Shown here: positions 62,932 through 64,000 of the stretch, one piece after another
How positions within the stretch are numbered: position 1 is the stretch's first letter
Layout of the letters: every line of letters starts with the position of its first letter
Source of the DNA: Leptotrichia sp. oral taxon 212
GTDB taxonomy: Bacteria; Fusobacteriota; Fusobacteriia; Fusobacteriales; Leptotrichiaceae
Reading direction: 5' to 3'
Assembly: GCF_001274535.1 (NCBI RefSeq)
Contig: NZ_CP012410.1
Coordinates: 1,027,126-1,091,125 of the forward strand
DNA: 64,000 nucleotides
Notes under the pieces: generated by a model
What the model saw: only the letters and a program-made list of their open reading frames with translations
What the model was told of the DNA's origin: nothing
Databases searched by the model: none
Program-made: the position numbers and the translations under genes

Positions 62932-62960
62932 TTGAAAAAATTCAGAAATAAGGTTAAACT
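62932..62960 (+). promoter_or_regulatory. Promoter of mraZ and the dcw cluster
   Basis: TTGAAA (62932-62937), a 17-nt spacer and TAAACT (62955-62960). Transcription would start near 62967, inside the operator repeats, leaving a 5' leader of about 115 nt. Confidence 0.55.
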
Positions 62961-62962
62961 AT

Positions 62963-63003
62963 AGTGGTAAAAAAGTGGTAAATCGTGGTAAAAAGTGTAA
63001 AAA
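62963..63003 (+). promoter_or_regulatory. MraZ operator-like repeats
   Basis: GTGGTAAA-type units occur with TGG(T) starting at 62965, 62976 and 62986, and a weaker TGTA at 62996, a spacing of 10-11 bp or one helical turn. MraZ is known to bind tandem TGGGN-type boxes with 10-bp period upstream of its own gene in E. coli. These lie at the predicted start site, fitting autorepression. Confidence 0.65.
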
Positions 63004-63084
63004 ATAGGAAAAAAGATGTGAAATTAGGAATAACTAAGTAATCAGAGAAAATAAGAGAAAGAATCATAATAAAGGAAGGAAGCT

Positions 63085-63510
63085 ATGTTTATAGGAGAAT
63101 TTTCCTGTAAGGTAGATAACAAAGGAAGGCTGATGATGCCCATAAAATTCAGGGAGCATTTAGAAAATGAGGAATTTGTTATTACCAGAGGACTTGACAA
63201 CTGCATAAACCTTTTTCCAATTGAAAGATGGAGTGAACTTGAAGCCAGACTTAAGGAGCTAAAAATGACTAACAGCAAACACAGGGCTTATCAACGTTTT
63301 ATATTATCAGCTGCCACAAAGCTTTCTCTTGATAATCAGGGTAGACTTAGTATACCTGCATCTTTGATGAAGTATTCGGAAATAGATAAAAATGCCATTG
63401 TAACCGGAAGTGATGATCGTATTGAAATATGGTCTGAAGAAAAATGGGAAAATTATATGAATGAAAAACTGGGAATAATTGAAGATATAGTTGATGAAAT
63501 AGATTTCTAA
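63085..63510 (+). CDS. mraZ: Transcriptional regulator MraZ
   Basis: MraZ is an AbrB-fold DNA-binding protein that heads the division and cell-wall cluster and represses it. The 141-aa product contains the two tandem half-domains, each with a D-x-x-GR motif: VDNKGRLMMPIKFREHL near the N-terminus and LDNQGRLSIPASLMKYSEI in the C-terminal half. AAAGGAAGGAAGCT precedes ATG 63085. rsmH follows 54 nt later as usual. Confidence 0.95.
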   Translation: MFIGEFSCKVDNKGRLMMPIKFREHLENEEFVITRGLDNCINLFPIERWSELEARLKELKMTNSKHRAYQRFILSAATKLSLDNQGRLSIPASLMKYSEIDKNAIVTGSDDRIEIWSEEKWENYMNEKLGIIEDIVDEIDF

Positions 63511-63564
63511 TAAAAATAGACTAAAATATATACAGTAAGTATGTCAGTCAGAAAGGAGCCTAAA

Positions 63565-64000
63565 GTGGAATATCATAAACCCGTTTTATTTGATGAAGTA
63601 ATTGAAAATATAATAAGTGAAGAAGATTCTGTTTATGTAGACTGTACTTTAGGTGGCGGTGGACATACAGAGGGAATACTGGAAAAATCTTCAGAAGGTT
63701 CTAAAGTTATAGGTATAGATCAGGATAGGGAAGCAATAGATTTTTCTAAGAACCGACTGAAAAGTTACGGAAATAAACTTGAAATTTTTCAGGACAACTT
63801 TAGAAACCTTGATACTGTAATCTATCTGGCAGGATATGATAAAGTAGATAGAATACTTATGGATATAGGAGTTTCTTCAAATCAGCTGGATAATCTGGAA
63901 AGAGGTTTTTCTTACAGATATGATGCAAAACTTGATATGCGAATGAACAGAAATTTAGAAATAAGTGCGTATGAAGTAGTTAATGATTTTTCTGAAAAGG
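63565..64000 (+). CDS. rsmH: 16S rRNA (cytosine-1402-N4)-methyltransferase, partial
   Basis: The frame is open to the right edge (145 codons visible). It begins EYHKPVLFDEVIENI and contains the SAM motif VDCTLGGGGHTEGIL, IGIDQDREAIDFSK and DRILMDIGVSSNQLD, the signature of RsmH/MraW. The enzyme methylates N4 of C1402 in the decoding centre. I chose GTG 63565, because AAAGGAG (63552-63558) is at 6 nt; the in-frame ATG 63541 lies before that RBS. Confidence 0.93.
   Translation, partial: MEYHKPVLFDEVIENIISEEDSVYVDCTLGGGGHTEGILEKSSEGSKVIGIDQDREAIDFSKNRLKSYGNKLEIFQDNFRNLDTVIYLAGYDKVDRILMDIGVSSNQLDNLERGFSYRYDAKLDMRMNRNLEISAYEVVNDFSEK

Overview
The window is an AT-rich, densely packed bacterial chromosome segment. 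Gene content, a TTGAAA-17-TATAAT promoter style and the protein sequences suggest a member of the Fusobacteriota, most likely Leptotrichiaceae (Leptotrichia-like). This placement is my inference from familiarity; no search was run. Almost all genes lie on the + strand. Minus-strand exceptions are a lipoprotein cut by the left edge, an NlpC/P60 hydrolase, a malolactic pair (mleA-mleP), a thioredoxin-like protein and one very small hydrophobic peptide.

Layout. 0.5-2.8 kb: siroheme nitrite/sulfite reductase, a lipoprotein and tRNA-Leu(CAG). 3-10 kb: the translation/transcription operon rimP-nusA-ylxR-infB-rbfA-recJ. 10-16 kb: protein quality control (tig-clpP-clpX-lon). 16-20 kb: L-serine dehydratase, ACP phosphodiesterase, an exported protein, a PHP phosphatase and cutC. 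21-28 kb: thrB, a two-domain thymidine kinase, and a complete UMP block pyrB-I-F-C-E behind what looks like an E. coli pyrBI-style translated attenuator. 28.0-28.2 kb: a candidate type I toxin-antitoxin locus. 28.4-45 kb: asnS, dprA, topA, xerC, yqeH, walJ, a UDG-like protein, ychF, mscS, hydrolases and a PTS IIC. 45-49 kb: malolactic enzyme and permease, thioredoxin-like protein. 49-51.6 kb: a lipoprotein and a decayed AT-rich island (DMT transporter stub, AMP-ligase tail, an intact ACP-pyrophosphatase fusion, a B12-binding/radical-SAM stub). 51.7-62.7 kb: mltG-tilS-ftsH, bcp, ankyrin protein, flavodiiron protein, ptsI and a DJ-1 protein. 62.9 kb to the right edge: start of the dcw cell-division cluster (mraZ and the 5' part of rsmH) with MraZ-type operator repeats.

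The best candidate for an undescribed system is at 28.0-28.2 kb. A 26-codon hydrophobic ORF on the minus strand has a strong RBS and an extended -10. It converges with a roughly 55-nt + strand RNA that has its own strong promoter. The two transcripts share a perfect bidirectional terminator, and a second 16-nt stretch of the small RNA is complementary to the ORF's start-codon region. This is the layout of the pAD1 par (Fst/RNAII) type I toxin-antitoxin, but the peptide does not resemble Fst.

At least five genes (infB, acpH, cutC, an unnamed membrane-anchored gene and mleP) are each broken by what looks like one missing base in a homopolymer. Since infB is essential, this pattern suggests sequencing or assembly error at least as strongly as gene decay. 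The breaks are annotated individually so they can be checked.
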